Source of the DNA: Marinomonas hwangdonensis | GTDB lineage: Bacteria; Pseudomonadota; Gammaproteobacteria; Pseudomonadales; Marinomonadaceae | Reading direction: 5' to 3' | Length of the DNA stretch: 64,000 nt | Assembly: GCF_003721245.1 (NCBI RefSeq) | Contig: NZ_RIZG01000006.1 | Location: 1-64,000, forward strand | Program-made: the position numbers and the translations under genes | The notes under the pieces: model-generated | Told to the model about the DNA's origin: nothing | What the model saw: only the letters and a program-made list of their open reading frames with translations | The model's database searches: none | Shown: positions 19,643 through 28,524 of the stretch, piece after piece | How positions within the stretch are numbered: position 1 is the first letter of the stretch | How the letters are laid out: each line of letters opens with the position of its first letter

Positions 19643-19677
19643 AAAAAGAGAAACGGGCAGGACCCGTTTCTCTTTTT
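19643..19677. terminator. Bidirectional terminator between metZ and the RND permease
   Basis: A 15-bp perfect stem (AAAAAGAGAAACGGG and its complement, loop CAGGA) has A and T tracts on either side. It serves the convergent genes metZ and the RND permease gene. Confidence 0.9.
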
Positions 19678-19680
19678 AGT

Positions 19681-22600
19681 TTAAACCTCCTCTACATCAT
19701 CCTTATTAGGCATCACAGGATGAGTCTGAAAGGCGTTTAGTTGTTTCCTTTCTTGTCTGCGATAGCCAAGTACCAATAAGCACGGTGTTAATATCAGGGT
19801 AAGGGGTGTGGCAAAGGTGAGTCCACCCACGATGGCAGTAGACAGCTGAGTCCACCACTGAGCTGAAGGAGCACCGATACTAAAGGCTTGATTCACTAAG
19901 TCGATGTTCAGCTGAAATACCATGGGGAGCAAACCCAGTACAGTGGTAATAGTCGTCAGCATAACAGGCCTTAAGCGTTGAACCCCTGTCCGTATTGCTG
20001 CCTCACGAACCATCAAACCTTGCTTTCTTAAACCATTAAAAGTGTCGATCAAAACAATATTGTTGTTTACCACGATACCCGCAAGCGCAATTACACCAAC
20101 ACCACTCATGACGACGCCAAAAGGCTGTCCTTTGACCATGAGCCCAATCAATACACCCATAGTAGAAAATACAACCGCACTTAAAATCAGCAAACACTGA
20201 TAAAAGTTATTAAATTGAGTTACCAAAATAATCGCCATGATAAAAAAGGCAATACCAAACGCCTTTAGCAAAAACACCATGGATTTTTGTTGCTCTTCTG
20301 TATTCCCCCTAAACTCATAGCTGACAGATTGATCGATATTTGCATTCTCTAATTTGGCGCGAATTTCTTTTATGACTTCATCAACGACGAGGCCGTCTTT
20401 CACATCGGCATCGATAGTAATAGTTTTCTTCCCAGCGGTTCTATTAATAATCCCTTGTTTTGGTGCTGCGTAGTGATGAATGAAGTTGCTTGCTGGAATG
20501 CTACCTTGATTCGTCGGAATTTGTAGCTGATCAAGCTGCTCAATACTGCGCTGATTAGTGGGGTAGCGTAGGATGATATCGATTTTATCGTCCACTCCCT
20601 CGGGTAAAAAGTCACTTAGCGTGATACCAGTGGTAATCAATTTAATAACATTGCCAAGACTGTTCACGTCGACGCCATATCGGCTGGCTTCTGCTCGATC
20701 AATATCCACACGCCACTCTATTCCCGGTAACGATCTATCATCACTCACAGTCAGGATGGCATCTTTTGCTAATAACTGCCGACTAATCTCATCAGCCGCT
20801 TGATTAAGGGCATCCGTAAAGTTTGAACTTAGCTGTAGTTGAATATCAGCCCCTGATTGGGGGCCACCTTGTTCTTTCTCTGCACTAACCTCTATACCTG
20901 GTATTTGTCGAGTTTTCTCTCTAATGCGTTCCAGAATAAGGCTAGCAGAGTCACGTTGGTACCAATCAATAAACTCCATATTAATTGAGCCTATGCTGTC
21001 AGGAGCGGCATTGTTGCCAGGATTGGCATAAGAGGTCACCACCACACTACTTAATTCGGGCAAACCGACCACTTGCTGTTCAACTTGTCTTACTAAAGCG
21101 TCTTTTTCATCAAGTGATAAGTTGCCGCGAGCGCGAATATCCAAATTCGCTGATTCGGGTTCAATGTTAGGGAAAAACTCAACACCTTTACCAAAGTGCC
21201 CATAACCGATAAACACACTGACCAGCAATCCAATAGTAAACACTAACACCCAGATTGGTCGCTCCACTAAACTCGTTAACGCTCTTCCATAGGCCCCTGT
21301 AACACCAGTAAGCTGGGTAAGATCCCCTGTTTCTGTGATGCGCAGTGATGCCAATGTTTTATCATTGTAGGCGCCTTTTTTTCCGATCAAGGAGCCAATG
21401 GTTGGAACAATAATTAGCGCCATCACTAAGGAGGAAGCAAGGGTGGCAATAATGGTGATGGGCATAAATTTCATGAACTCGCCCACAATGTCTGGCCAAA
21501 ACAATAACGGCATAAAAACCGCTAATGTGGTGGCGGTAGATGCCGTAATTGGCCATGCCATACGTTTGGCAGCTTCGCTGTATGCTTGTCTCTTTGACGC
21601 TCCTTCAGCCAGTTTTCTATCCGCGTATTCTGTAACCACAATGGCACCATCCACCAGCATCCCGACACTGAGGATTAATGCAAAAAGAACCACCATGTTG
21701 ATGGTATAACCTTGCAAGTCGAGTATTAAAATACCCGCTAAAAAAGCGCCTGGAATCGCTAGACCAACTAATAGTGCACTGCGGATTCCCAGTGCCCAGA
21801 CAATAACGATCATGACTAATAGAGTTGCGGCCAAAACGTTGTTGAAAAGGTCATTAAGTGAGGTTTCGATATCGGTGGATTTGTCTCCCGTAAGATTATA
21901 ATCAATCTCGCTTGGCCACAGCTCACTTTCGCTTTCAATGACGGCTTTCACAGCAGCAATCGTGTTGATGATGTTGGCACCCACGCGCTTTGAGACAGCA
22001 AGAGTAATACTCCGCTCACCATTGACGCGAGCGTAGCTGGTCGAATCTTCAAAAGTGAGCTCGCCGGTTGCAATATCGCCCAATAACACAACTTGATCTC
22101 CAACCGATTTGATGGGCAAGTTCATGATATCGTCTTTGGTTTTTAGCAAACCAGGGACTTTTAGAGAAAAACTTCCCGCACCCGTATCAAGATTGCCAGC
22201 CGCTACTAAGCGGTTATTACCCGAAACAAAATTAGCCACATCCGCTAAAGAGAGATCATAAGACTCAAGCTGTTCAGGGCGGATAATAATTTGCGCCTGT
22301 TGTTTACGATCACCGCTAATAGCCGCTTCTAAGACACCATCGACCGCCTCTATGGCTTCTTGTAAATTTTTTGCGGTTCGGCTAAGGGTAGCAAAATCGA
22401 CATTGCCCGATAAATTTACGCGAAGAACAGGAAAGGTAGAAAGATTGATCTCATTGACGGTTGGTTCATCTGCATCGGCAGGAAGCTCGCTTTTGGCTCT
22501 GTCTACTTTATCTTTGGTATCGATAATGGCCTGATCAATATCTATTCCAGAAAGAAACTCCAGCATGATCGAAGCATGACCTTCTGAGGCCGTTGACTTG

Positions 22601-22842
22601 AGTTCTTTAAGACCCTCTAAGCCTTTTAGCTCTTTTTCAAGAGGATGTACCAAAAGGCTGTCGGCGTCTTCTGGCGAAATGCCTTCCAGTGACACGGATA
22701 CGTACGCCATGGGGATTGTAATGTCTGGATCACTTTCCTTGGCAATCTCGATGTACGACACAGTACCCATAATGAGTACCAGCACAAAGAGCATCATCAC
22801 AGTTCGAGAGCGGGCCAAAGCCGCTTCAATTAATGCTTGCAT
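19681..22842 (-). CDS. RND efflux transporter permease (AcrB/HAE1-like)
   Basis: A 1053-aa inner-membrane permease with the RND layout: TM1 near residue 12, a large periplasmic loop, six TM spans, a second periplasmic loop and six more TM spans. TM4 reads SVGMLVDGAIVV and TM10 reads GIVVNNNIVLID. Compared with AcrB, the first Asp of the TM4 pair is kept, the second is Gly, and the TM10 Lys is Asn, so the proton relay must differ. The ending is hydrophilic. The adaptor gene is directly upstream (11 bp gap). No outer-membrane channel gene is adjacent. Substrate unknown. Confidence 0.88.
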   Translation of the reverse strand: MQALIEAALARSRTVMMLFVLVLIMGTVSYIEIAKESDPDITIPMAYVSVSLEGISPEDADSLLVHPLEKELKGLEGLKELKSTASEGHASIMLEFLSGIDIDQAIIDTKDKVDRAKSELPADADEPTVNEINLSTFPVLRVNLSGNVDFATLSRTAKNLQEAIEAVDGVLEAAISGDRKQQAQIIIRPEQLESYDLSLADVANFVSGNNRLVAAGNLDTGAGSFSLKVPGLLKTKDDIMNLPIKSVGDQVVLLGDIATGELTFEDSTSYARVNGERSITLAVSKRVGANIINTIAAVKAVIESESELWPSEIDYNLTGDKSTDIETSLNDLFNNVLAATLLVMIVIVWALGIRSALLVGLAIPGAFLAGILILDLQGYTINMVVLFALILSVGMLVDGAIVVTEYADRKLAEGASKRQAYSEAAKRMAWPITASTATTLAVFMPLLFWPDIVGEFMKFMPITIIATLASSLVMALIIVPTIGSLIGKKGAYNDKTLASLRITETGDLTQLTGVTGAYGRALTSLVERPIWVLVFTIGLLVSVFIGYGHFGKGVEFFPNIEPESANLDIRARGNLSLDEKDALVRQVEQQVVGLPELSSVVVTSYANPGNNAAPDSIGSINMEFIDWYQRDSASLILERIREKTRQIPGIEVSAEKEQGGPQSGADIQLQLSSNFTDALNQAADEISRQLLAKDAILTVSDDRSLPGIEWRVDIDRAEASRYGVDVNSLGNVIKLITTGITLSDFLPEGVDDKIDIILRYPTNQRSIEQLDQLQIPTNQGSIPASNFIHHYAAPKQGIINRTAGKKTITIDADVKDGLVVDEVIKEIRAKLENANIDQSVSYEFRGNTEEQQKSMVFLLKAFGIAFFIMAIILVTQFNNFYQCLLILSAVVFSTMGVLIGLMVKGQPFGVVMSGVGVIALAGIVVNNNIVLIDTFNGLRKQGLMVREAAIRTGVQRLRPVMLTTITTVLGLLPMVFQLNIDLVNQAFSIGAPSAQWWTQLSTAIVGGLTFATPLTLILTPCLLVLGYRRQERKQLNAFQTHPVMPNKDDVEEV

Positions 22843-22853
22843 ATTGGTAATCC

Positions 22854-23969
22854 TTAATTAGGGTAGTGTGCTGTTACACGATCACCCGGTGACACGAACC
22901 CTTGCCCCACAGTGATAATATTGACGTTAGTCGGCAAGCCACTTACCCAAACATTTTCTCGATCAGACTTGATCACCTCAACAGGCGATAGTACCACCAC
23001 ATTATTGACATTTAGGGTTTTAACAGCGGTCTGGCCAGCATTGTCCAGTGTTAATAAAGCAGCAGAAAACGAGTGGGCTAATTGCTCATCTAAAGTGAAA
23101 TCAACCGACGCAGTTAAACCCGATTGAATCCGGTTATTTGGATTGTCCACGTGTATTTCAACTGTAATGGTTCGACTTGCTTCATTGGCAATGGCGCTGA
23201 TAAAGGTAACCATACCGTCAACGCTGTCACCTGATTCAAACCGGATGCTGGCCTGAGTGCCTAATGAAATCTGATGAATTCGGTTTTGAGGAATGTTGAC
23301 GCTAACTTTTAAAGGGTCCAGTGACACCAAGGTGCCAATTTCGGAACCAGATGATAATACTTGCCCCTGTTTAACATCAAGAGAGTTAATAACGCCAGAA
23401 AAGGGGGCTGTCACATTGGCGTTTTCAAGATGAACACGGAGCGTGCTTTGTGTGGATTTTGCGGCGGCAAGCTCGGTTTCGGCTTGGGCTAGATTCACTC
23501 GCGAGGAAAAGTTTTCAAGGTTGAGCTGCTTTATACCGTCTAACTCTAACTGTCTCTGCTTTACAAGCAAATTGGCTTGTGCCAACTCCATCGTTAAGGT
23601 TCTATTGTCAATCTGCAGCAAAGATTGCCCTTTGTTAATCAATTGACCCTTTTCTACTTTTAGATCGGTGATTCGACCTGCATAGCTGTTAGTTAACACC
23701 AATGATTCGCTGGCCAGGGTTTTGCCAGTTAATGAGATATGCAGTTCAACGGACTCTGCAACGAGCGATTTTGCTTGTACAGGATACGCGTCTTTATTTT
23801 GAGCGGTATTAGTTTGATCTGAAGAAGAGACAGAAGAGTGAGAGCGCGCCTGAGAAGACGTTTCACTTGGACTGGTTGTGATGCCATTGCCGCCAATGAC
23901 CATCCAAGTTACAGCAGCAAAGGTAACCACCACAGCGGTGATGGGCCCCAGTTTATTTTTTAATTTCAT
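22854..23969 (-). CDS. RND efflux periplasmic adaptor (HlyD/AcrA-like)
   Basis: A 371-aa membrane-fusion protein. One N-terminal membrane anchor (about 5-25, LGPITAVVVTFAAVTWMVIG) leads into a Ser/Gln-rich linker, a split lipoyl domain (GRITDLKVEKGQLINKGQ, and later APFSGVINSLDVKQGQV), a helical hairpin (about 125-165) and beta-barrel and membrane-proximal domains. It couples the permease to an outer-membrane channel. ATG 23969 has GGAG 6 bases upstream and is preferred over 23981. It is the first gene of the pump operon, divergent from uup. Confidence 0.9.
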   Translation of the reverse strand: MKLKNKLGPITAVVVTFAAVTWMVIGGNGITTSPSETSSQARSHSSVSSSDQTNTAQNKDAYPVQAKSLVAESVELHISLTGKTLASESLVLTNSYAGRITDLKVEKGQLINKGQSLLQIDNRTLTMELAQANLLVKQRQLELDGIKQLNLENFSSRVNLAQAETELAAAKSTQSTLRVHLENANVTAPFSGVINSLDVKQGQVLSSGSEIGTLVSLDPLKVSVNIPQNRIHQISLGTQASIRFESGDSVDGMVTFISAIANEASRTITVEIHVDNPNNRIQSGLTASVDFTLDEQLAHSFSAALLTLDNAGQTAVKTLNVNNVVVLSPVEVIKSDRENVWVSGLPTNVNIITVGQGFVSPGDRVTAHYPN

Positions 23970-24177
23970 TGAATACTCCATGCGATAACGGTATGTGCGT
24001 CAGGCTTATCCAGTCACTGACATTCTTTCTACGTAGCATACTAGAATAAAGTGTCAAAAATACGATTTATGGCGAATCCCGAACGCTTTTTTGCGCCTTT
24101 ATTTGCGTATTTGATGAACCTTCGTTATGAAGAATGCTACTATACCGCCACAAAATTTTCACAAAATATGGATAGAT

Positions 24178-26109
24178 ATGAGTCTATTGTCGTTAGAACA
24201 GATCAGTGTTGCTTTTGGGCATAATCCGCTGCTGTCAAAAATCAGTTTTTCAGCAGAAGCTGGAGAGCGTGTTGCCATTATCGGTCGTAACGGTGCAGGT
24301 AAATCCACGCTATTAAAAGTTATTTCAGGCGAGCAAATTCCGGATGAGGGTGTCGTGCGTCTAGAAGGCGGTATGACCATTGGACAGCTCCCACAAGAGT
24401 TGCCTGATGCAAATGAAAAAACCGTCCGTGAAGTGGTTAGTGAAGGGGCGGGTGAAGCCCATTCATTGATGAGCCGCTATTTTAAGTTATTAGAAGACTT
24501 CGAAAATGATCATTCGAACGAATTAAGTGATATTCAGACGGAGTTGGACCGCATTCAAGGTTGGGATTTGGAGCAACGAGTCAACCACATGATTCAACGC
24601 TTGGCTTTGCCAGCAGATAAGCTGATGTCTGAGCTGTCGGGTGGTTGGCGCCGTCGTGTTATTTTAGCGCAGGCGTTGATTTCTAATCCAGATGTCTTAC
24701 TACTGGACGAGCCAACTAACCATTTGGACGTTCCAACCATCGAATGGATGGAGCAACAGCTTCAGCAATTCCGTGGATTGATCCTATTCATTACCCATGA
24801 CCGCCGTTTCCTAGAAAAATTGGCTAACCGCATCATCGAATTAGATCGCGGTAATTTGATTTCCTTTAGCGGTAACATTACCGCTTTCCTTGCCTTCAAA
24901 GAAAAAATGCTTGAAGAAGAGGAGCGTGCAAACGCCTTGTTTGACAAACGTTTGGCTGAAGAAGAGGTTTGGATTCGTCAGGGCATTAAAGCTCGTCGTA
25001 CTCGTAACGAAGGTCGAGTTCGTGCTTTGAAAGCCTTACGTGAAGAACGTTCTGAGCGTATCAACCGCCAAGGCAATGCTAAAATGGCGATTGAGACCAA
25101 AGATAAGTCTGGTAAGCTGGTGGCGGAATTTACACAGGTCGGTCATTCCTTTGAAGATAAAGTGATCCTGCAACCAATGGATTTTGTGGTGAATCGCGGC
25201 GACCGAATTGGTCTGATTGGCCCAAATGGTTGTGGTAAAAGTACCTTCCTGAAGATCCTTTTAGGAGATCTGGAGCCAAAGACAGGTTCGGTTCGTCAAG
25301 GTACGAAACTTAACGTGGCCTATTTCGATCAGCTGCGTGAACAACTTGACCCAGAACAAACCGTTGCAGAAAACGTTGGCGAAGGCAAAGACGTTATCGA
25401 AATTAATGGCCAGAACAAACATGTTATTGGCTATCTTGGCGATTTCCTTTTCCCACCTGAACGCGCTCGTACTCCAGTAAAAGCCTTGTCTGGTGGTGAA
25501 CGAAATCGTGTATTGCTGGCGAAATTGTTTACTCGCCCAGCTAACCTTTTGATCATGGATGAGCCAACCAACGACCTTGATGTAGAAACATTGGAGCTGC
25601 TTGAAGAGCTACTGATGAACTACGATGGTACTTTGTTATTGGTAAGTCATGACCGTGCTTTCCTAGATAACGTTGTAACCAGTGTTATTGCTTTTGAAGG
25701 CGAAGGCCGAGTGAAAGAATACGTTGGTGGCTATCAAGATTGGATTCGTCAAGGTGGTAAATTCCCAACAGAATCTACTTCCCAAACAGATGACGCGCCA
25801 AGCAAAAAAGAAAAAGCCAAAGCAGACGCAAAAAAAGCGGAAGAGGCTAGCCAGAAAACTACTGTGCAAGCCAAACCAAAGGCCAAGCTAAGCTACAAAA
25901 TTCAGCGCGAATTTGATGATATGCCAGCGACCATTGCGAAGTTGGAAGAAGAAATTGCGGCTTTGCATGTAACAACCAGCGCAGCAGAATTTTATGCTGG
26001 TGATGCGGATAAAGTTCAAAAAACCTTGGCAAAGCTAGCGCATAAAGAAGAAGAGCTTGAAACAACCATGGAGCGTTGGTTAGAGCTTGAAGAGATGCAA
26101 AACGGGTAA
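24178..26109 (+). CDS. uup: ABC-F family ATPase Uup
   Basis: A 643-aa soluble protein with two ABC domains (Walker A GRNGAGKST and GPNGCGKST; signatures LSGGWRRR and LSGGERNR; Walker B LLLDEPTNHLD and LIMDEPTNDLD) joined by the P-site tRNA interaction motif region (about 235-320), and a C-terminal Lys/Glu-rich coiled coil (about 540-643). Uup proteins act on ribosomes and on branched DNA. ATG 24178 is chosen since homologues start MSL. A short duplication spans the stop codon. The DUF2760/Hsp70 module starts 21 bases downstream and may be co-transcribed. Confidence 0.93.
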   Translation: MSLLSLEQISVAFGHNPLLSKISFSAEAGERVAIIGRNGAGKSTLLKVISGEQIPDEGVVRLEGGMTIGQLPQELPDANEKTVREVVSEGAGEAHSLMSRYFKLLEDFENDHSNELSDIQTELDRIQGWDLEQRVNHMIQRLALPADKLMSELSGGWRRRVILAQALISNPDVLLLDEPTNHLDVPTIEWMEQQLQQFRGLILFITHDRRFLEKLANRIIELDRGNLISFSGNITAFLAFKEKMLEEEERANALFDKRLAEEEVWIRQGIKARRTRNEGRVRALKALREERSERINRQGNAKMAIETKDKSGKLVAEFTQVGHSFEDKVILQPMDFVVNRGDRIGLIGPNGCGKSTFLKILLGDLEPKTGSVRQGTKLNVAYFDQLREQLDPEQTVAENVGEGKDVIEINGQNKHVIGYLGDFLFPPERARTPVKALSGGERNRVLLAKLFTRPANLLIMDEPTNDLDVETLELLEELLMNYDGTLLLVSHDRAFLDNVVTSVIAFEGEGRVKEYVGGYQDWIRQGGKFPTESTSQTDDAPSKKEKAKADAKKAEEASQKTTVQAKPKAKLSYKIQREFDDMPATIAKLEEEIAALHVTTSAAEFYAGDADKVQKTLAKLAHKEEELETTMERWLELEEMQNG

Positions 26110-26130
26110 ATTGCGCAAAACGGGTAAATT
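26097..26130 (+). repeat. Tandem 18-bp duplication at the uup stop codon
   Basis: GCAAAACGGGTAAATT occurs at 26097-26112 and again at 26115-26130, with GC between them (period 18). The first copy contains the uup stop codon. The second ends directly at the ATG of the DUF2760 gene and supplies its CGGG ribosome-binding match. Confidence 0.9.
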
Positions 26131-26739
26131 ATGACGAATAAAATAAAACCAGTTTCATTTGTACCGCGCTTTTTTGGCGCATTTGGTCAGTTCTTTAAAT
26201 ACATGGGGAGCGGCGACTACGCCGCTCGCTGTGACACGGTTGGTCAAGGCGAGCAATTTGCTTCTGAAGTTGAACCAAAAGTCATTACAGAAGAAGTGGA
26301 AGTAATTCGTGAAGTCGAAGTCGCTGCGCCTGTGTTGGATACGGTCAACGCTGACGGTGCACATCAGTTACTACAATTATTGCAACAAGAAGCGCGCTTT
26401 ATCGATTTCATTCAAGAAAGCATCGATGATTACAGCGATGCGGATGTGGGTGCGGCATCTCGCCAAATTCACGCGGGTTGTTCGAAAGTATTGAAGCAAC
26501 ATTTTACTATTGATGTCGTATCTATCGACGTAGTGAACACAGCTGCGGAAAACAGCCGCGTAGAAGTACCATCAGGTTATGATGCAAAACAGATCAAACT
26601 TGAAGGCCGAGTTGAAGGTGACGGCCCATACGCGGGCACGCTGATTCACCCCGGTTGGAAAGTAACCGAAACGCGTCTACCAAAAGTAACCAATACTGAA
26701 AGCCTGAACATTCTAGCGCCAGCTGAAATCGAGGTATAA
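26131..26739 (+). CDS. DUF2760 family protein
   Basis: A 202-aa protein of the DUF2760 family. Visible parts: a hydrophobic/aromatic N-terminus (VPRFFGAFGQFFKYMG), a Glu/Val-rich stretch (about 45-68, EEVEVIREVEV), a helical core (HQLLQLLQQEARFIDFIQE, YSDADVGAASRQIHAGCSKVL) and a C-terminal beta-rich part (GPYAGTLIHPGWKVTETRLP). No signal peptide, enzyme motif or membrane span is clear. It is 3 bp from the first Hsp70 gene, so it probably works with the two Hsp70 proteins, as a partner or client. The function of the family is not established. Confidence 0.8.
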   Translation: MTNKIKPVSFVPRFFGAFGQFFKYMGSGDYAARCDTVGQGEQFASEVEPKVITEEVEVIREVEVAAPVLDTVNADGAHQLLQLLQQEARFIDFIQESIDDYSDADVGAASRQIHAGCSKVLKQHFTIDVVSIDVVNTAAENSRVEVPSGYDAKQIKLEGRVEGDGPYAGTLIHPGWKVTETRLPKVTNTESLNILAPAEIEV

Positions 26740-26742
26740 CTC

Positions 26743-28521
26743 ATGAGTCAATATTTTATTGGTATCGACCTAGGTACCACGCATTCGGCTGTCTATTATT
26801 CGCCATCTAATCAAGCTGAAGCAGAAACGAATCAAGTAGAGCGTATTCAACAATTGGCCATTCCGCAGTTTATCGCGGCTGGCCAAGTGGATGCTCGTCC
26901 TTTATTACCTTCTTTTGTGTATTTCCCCCACAAAACCGAATTCTTAGAAAGCGATCTGCAATTGCCTTGGGGCAAAGCGCCTTCGATTGTGGGTCAGTTG
27001 GCTCGCGAATTGGGGGCAAAATCTTCTGGACGATTGGTGCAAAGTGCTAAAAGTTGGTTGTGCCATTCTCGCGTTAGTGCTGATGAAGCGGTTTTGCCGG
27101 TGGATGCACTGGAAGAAGTGGAAAAAGTGTCTCCGGCGCAAGTCACGGAAACGCTTTTGGCCCATCTGGTGAGTGCATGGACGAGTCAATTTCCTCATGC
27201 TCCTATTGCCGAGCAAACCGTTGTGATTACCGTACCCGCATCATTTGATCCTGCAGCTCGCGCCATTACTGAGCAAGCGGCAGAAAAAGTCGGTTTGCGT
27301 GCCCGTTTGATCGAAGAGCCACTAGCGGCGTTTTACGCTTGGTTGAGTGATCAGCAAAATTGGGCAGACAGCCAAGTCGTCAATGATCATATTTTGGTTG
27401 TGGATGTTGGCGGTGGTACCACGGATCTGTCATTAATCCAGGTGGTTGAACAAGAGGGTGCGCTTGGTCTAGAGCGAGTGGCAGTGGGTCGCCATATTTT
27501 GCTGGGTGGCGACAATATGGATTTGACGCTGACCTATCATGTAGCCGCGCAACTGGCACAAAACGGTACCCATCTCGAACCTTGGCAAATCAGCGGTTTA
27601 ACCCAAGCTTGTCGGGAGGCAAAAGAGCGCTTGTTGTCTAATGCTGACCTAGAGGACGTCAGTGTTGTCGTTCCAAGTCGGGGTCGCAGTTTGTTCAATA
27701 ACAGCATCAAAGCGACCTTGACACAAAATGATGTTCAGCAGCTTTTGATCGATGGTTTCTTTCCACAGGTGCAATTGGGTGAGCAAGCTCAAAAAGCAGC
27801 ACGCAGTGGTTTTAGTGCGATCAATTTGGATTACGAAGGTGATCCAGCGATTACCCGTCATATTAGTGAGTTTTTAGCTCAACATGATGTGAAACCAACA
27901 AAGATCTTGTTAAACGGCGGCGTGTTTAACGCCAATGTGATTCGCAGCACCCTAGAAACTCGCTTAGCAGCGATGCTGTCTGAGTCGTTGAGCGGCAGAG
28001 AATTAACCATGCTGACGCCATCGCATTTGGATCACGCAGTTGCCAAAGGTGCGACTTACTATGCCCAAGTGCAAGCGGAAGGCGGTGTTAAAGTAAAAAG
28101 TGGTTTAGCAGCCAATTATTACATCGGTGTGGCTAGCCCAATGCCAGCGATTCCAGGCATGGCACCACCTGTCGATGCTATCTGTGTTGCACCTTTTGGT
28201 TTGGAAGAAGGCTCTGAAGAGAAAATGCTGCCGAATGAGTTTTCGCTTATCGTTGGTGAAAGCGTGACCTTCCGTTTCTTCCAATCAAAAAATAGCGAAG
28301 CGCAATCTGTCGGTAAAGTTATTGCGTCTTTTTCGGTTGCTCAACTCGATGAATTGAACCCTTTATCGGTTCGTTTGGATGCCGGTCATTATCAAGCGGG
28401 TGACATGGTGCGAGTATATTTAACCGCTCGTGTTACCGAGTTGGGGTTGTTGCTATTGCAAGCGCACGATACCCAATCTGACCTAAGTTGGACAATTGAG
28501 TTTCAAGTTAGGGAGTCTTAA
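26743..28521 (+). CDS. Non-canonical Hsp70 family protein (short form)
   Basis: A 592-aa DnaK-like ATPase. Nucleotide-binding motifs are intact: phosphate 1 IGIDLGTTHSAVYY (about 5-18), connect/LIEEPLAAFYAW, phosphate 2 VVDVGGGTTDLSL (about 221-233), and the adenosine motif LLNGGVFNANVIR (about 387). The region after about 440 is short and does not look like the DnaK substrate domain with lid; no EEVD-like tail. It is flanked by DUF2760 (3 bp) and a second Hsp70 (3 bp). No dnaJ or grpE is adjacent. This is distinct from DnaK, HscA and HscC. Specific role unknown. Confidence 0.85.
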   Translation: MSQYFIGIDLGTTHSAVYYSPSNQAEAETNQVERIQQLAIPQFIAAGQVDARPLLPSFVYFPHKTEFLESDLQLPWGKAPSIVGQLARELGAKSSGRLVQSAKSWLCHSRVSADEAVLPVDALEEVEKVSPAQVTETLLAHLVSAWTSQFPHAPIAEQTVVITVPASFDPAARAITEQAAEKVGLRARLIEEPLAAFYAWLSDQQNWADSQVVNDHILVVDVGGGTTDLSLIQVVEQEGALGLERVAVGRHILLGGDNMDLTLTYHVAAQLAQNGTHLEPWQISGLTQACREAKERLLSNADLEDVSVVVPSRGRSLFNNSIKATLTQNDVQQLLIDGFFPQVQLGEQAQKAARSGFSAINLDYEGDPAITRHISEFLAQHDVKPTKILLNGGVFNANVIRSTLETRLAAMLSESLSGRELTMLTPSHLDHAVAKGATYYAQVQAEGGVKVKSGLAANYYIGVASPMPAIPGMAPPVDAICVAPFGLEEGSEEKMLPNEFSLIVGESVTFRFFQSKNSEAQSVGKVIASFSVAQLDELNPLSVRLDAGHYQAGDMVRVYLTARVTELGLLLLQAHDTQSDLSWTIEFQVRES

Positions 28522-28524
28522 ACC

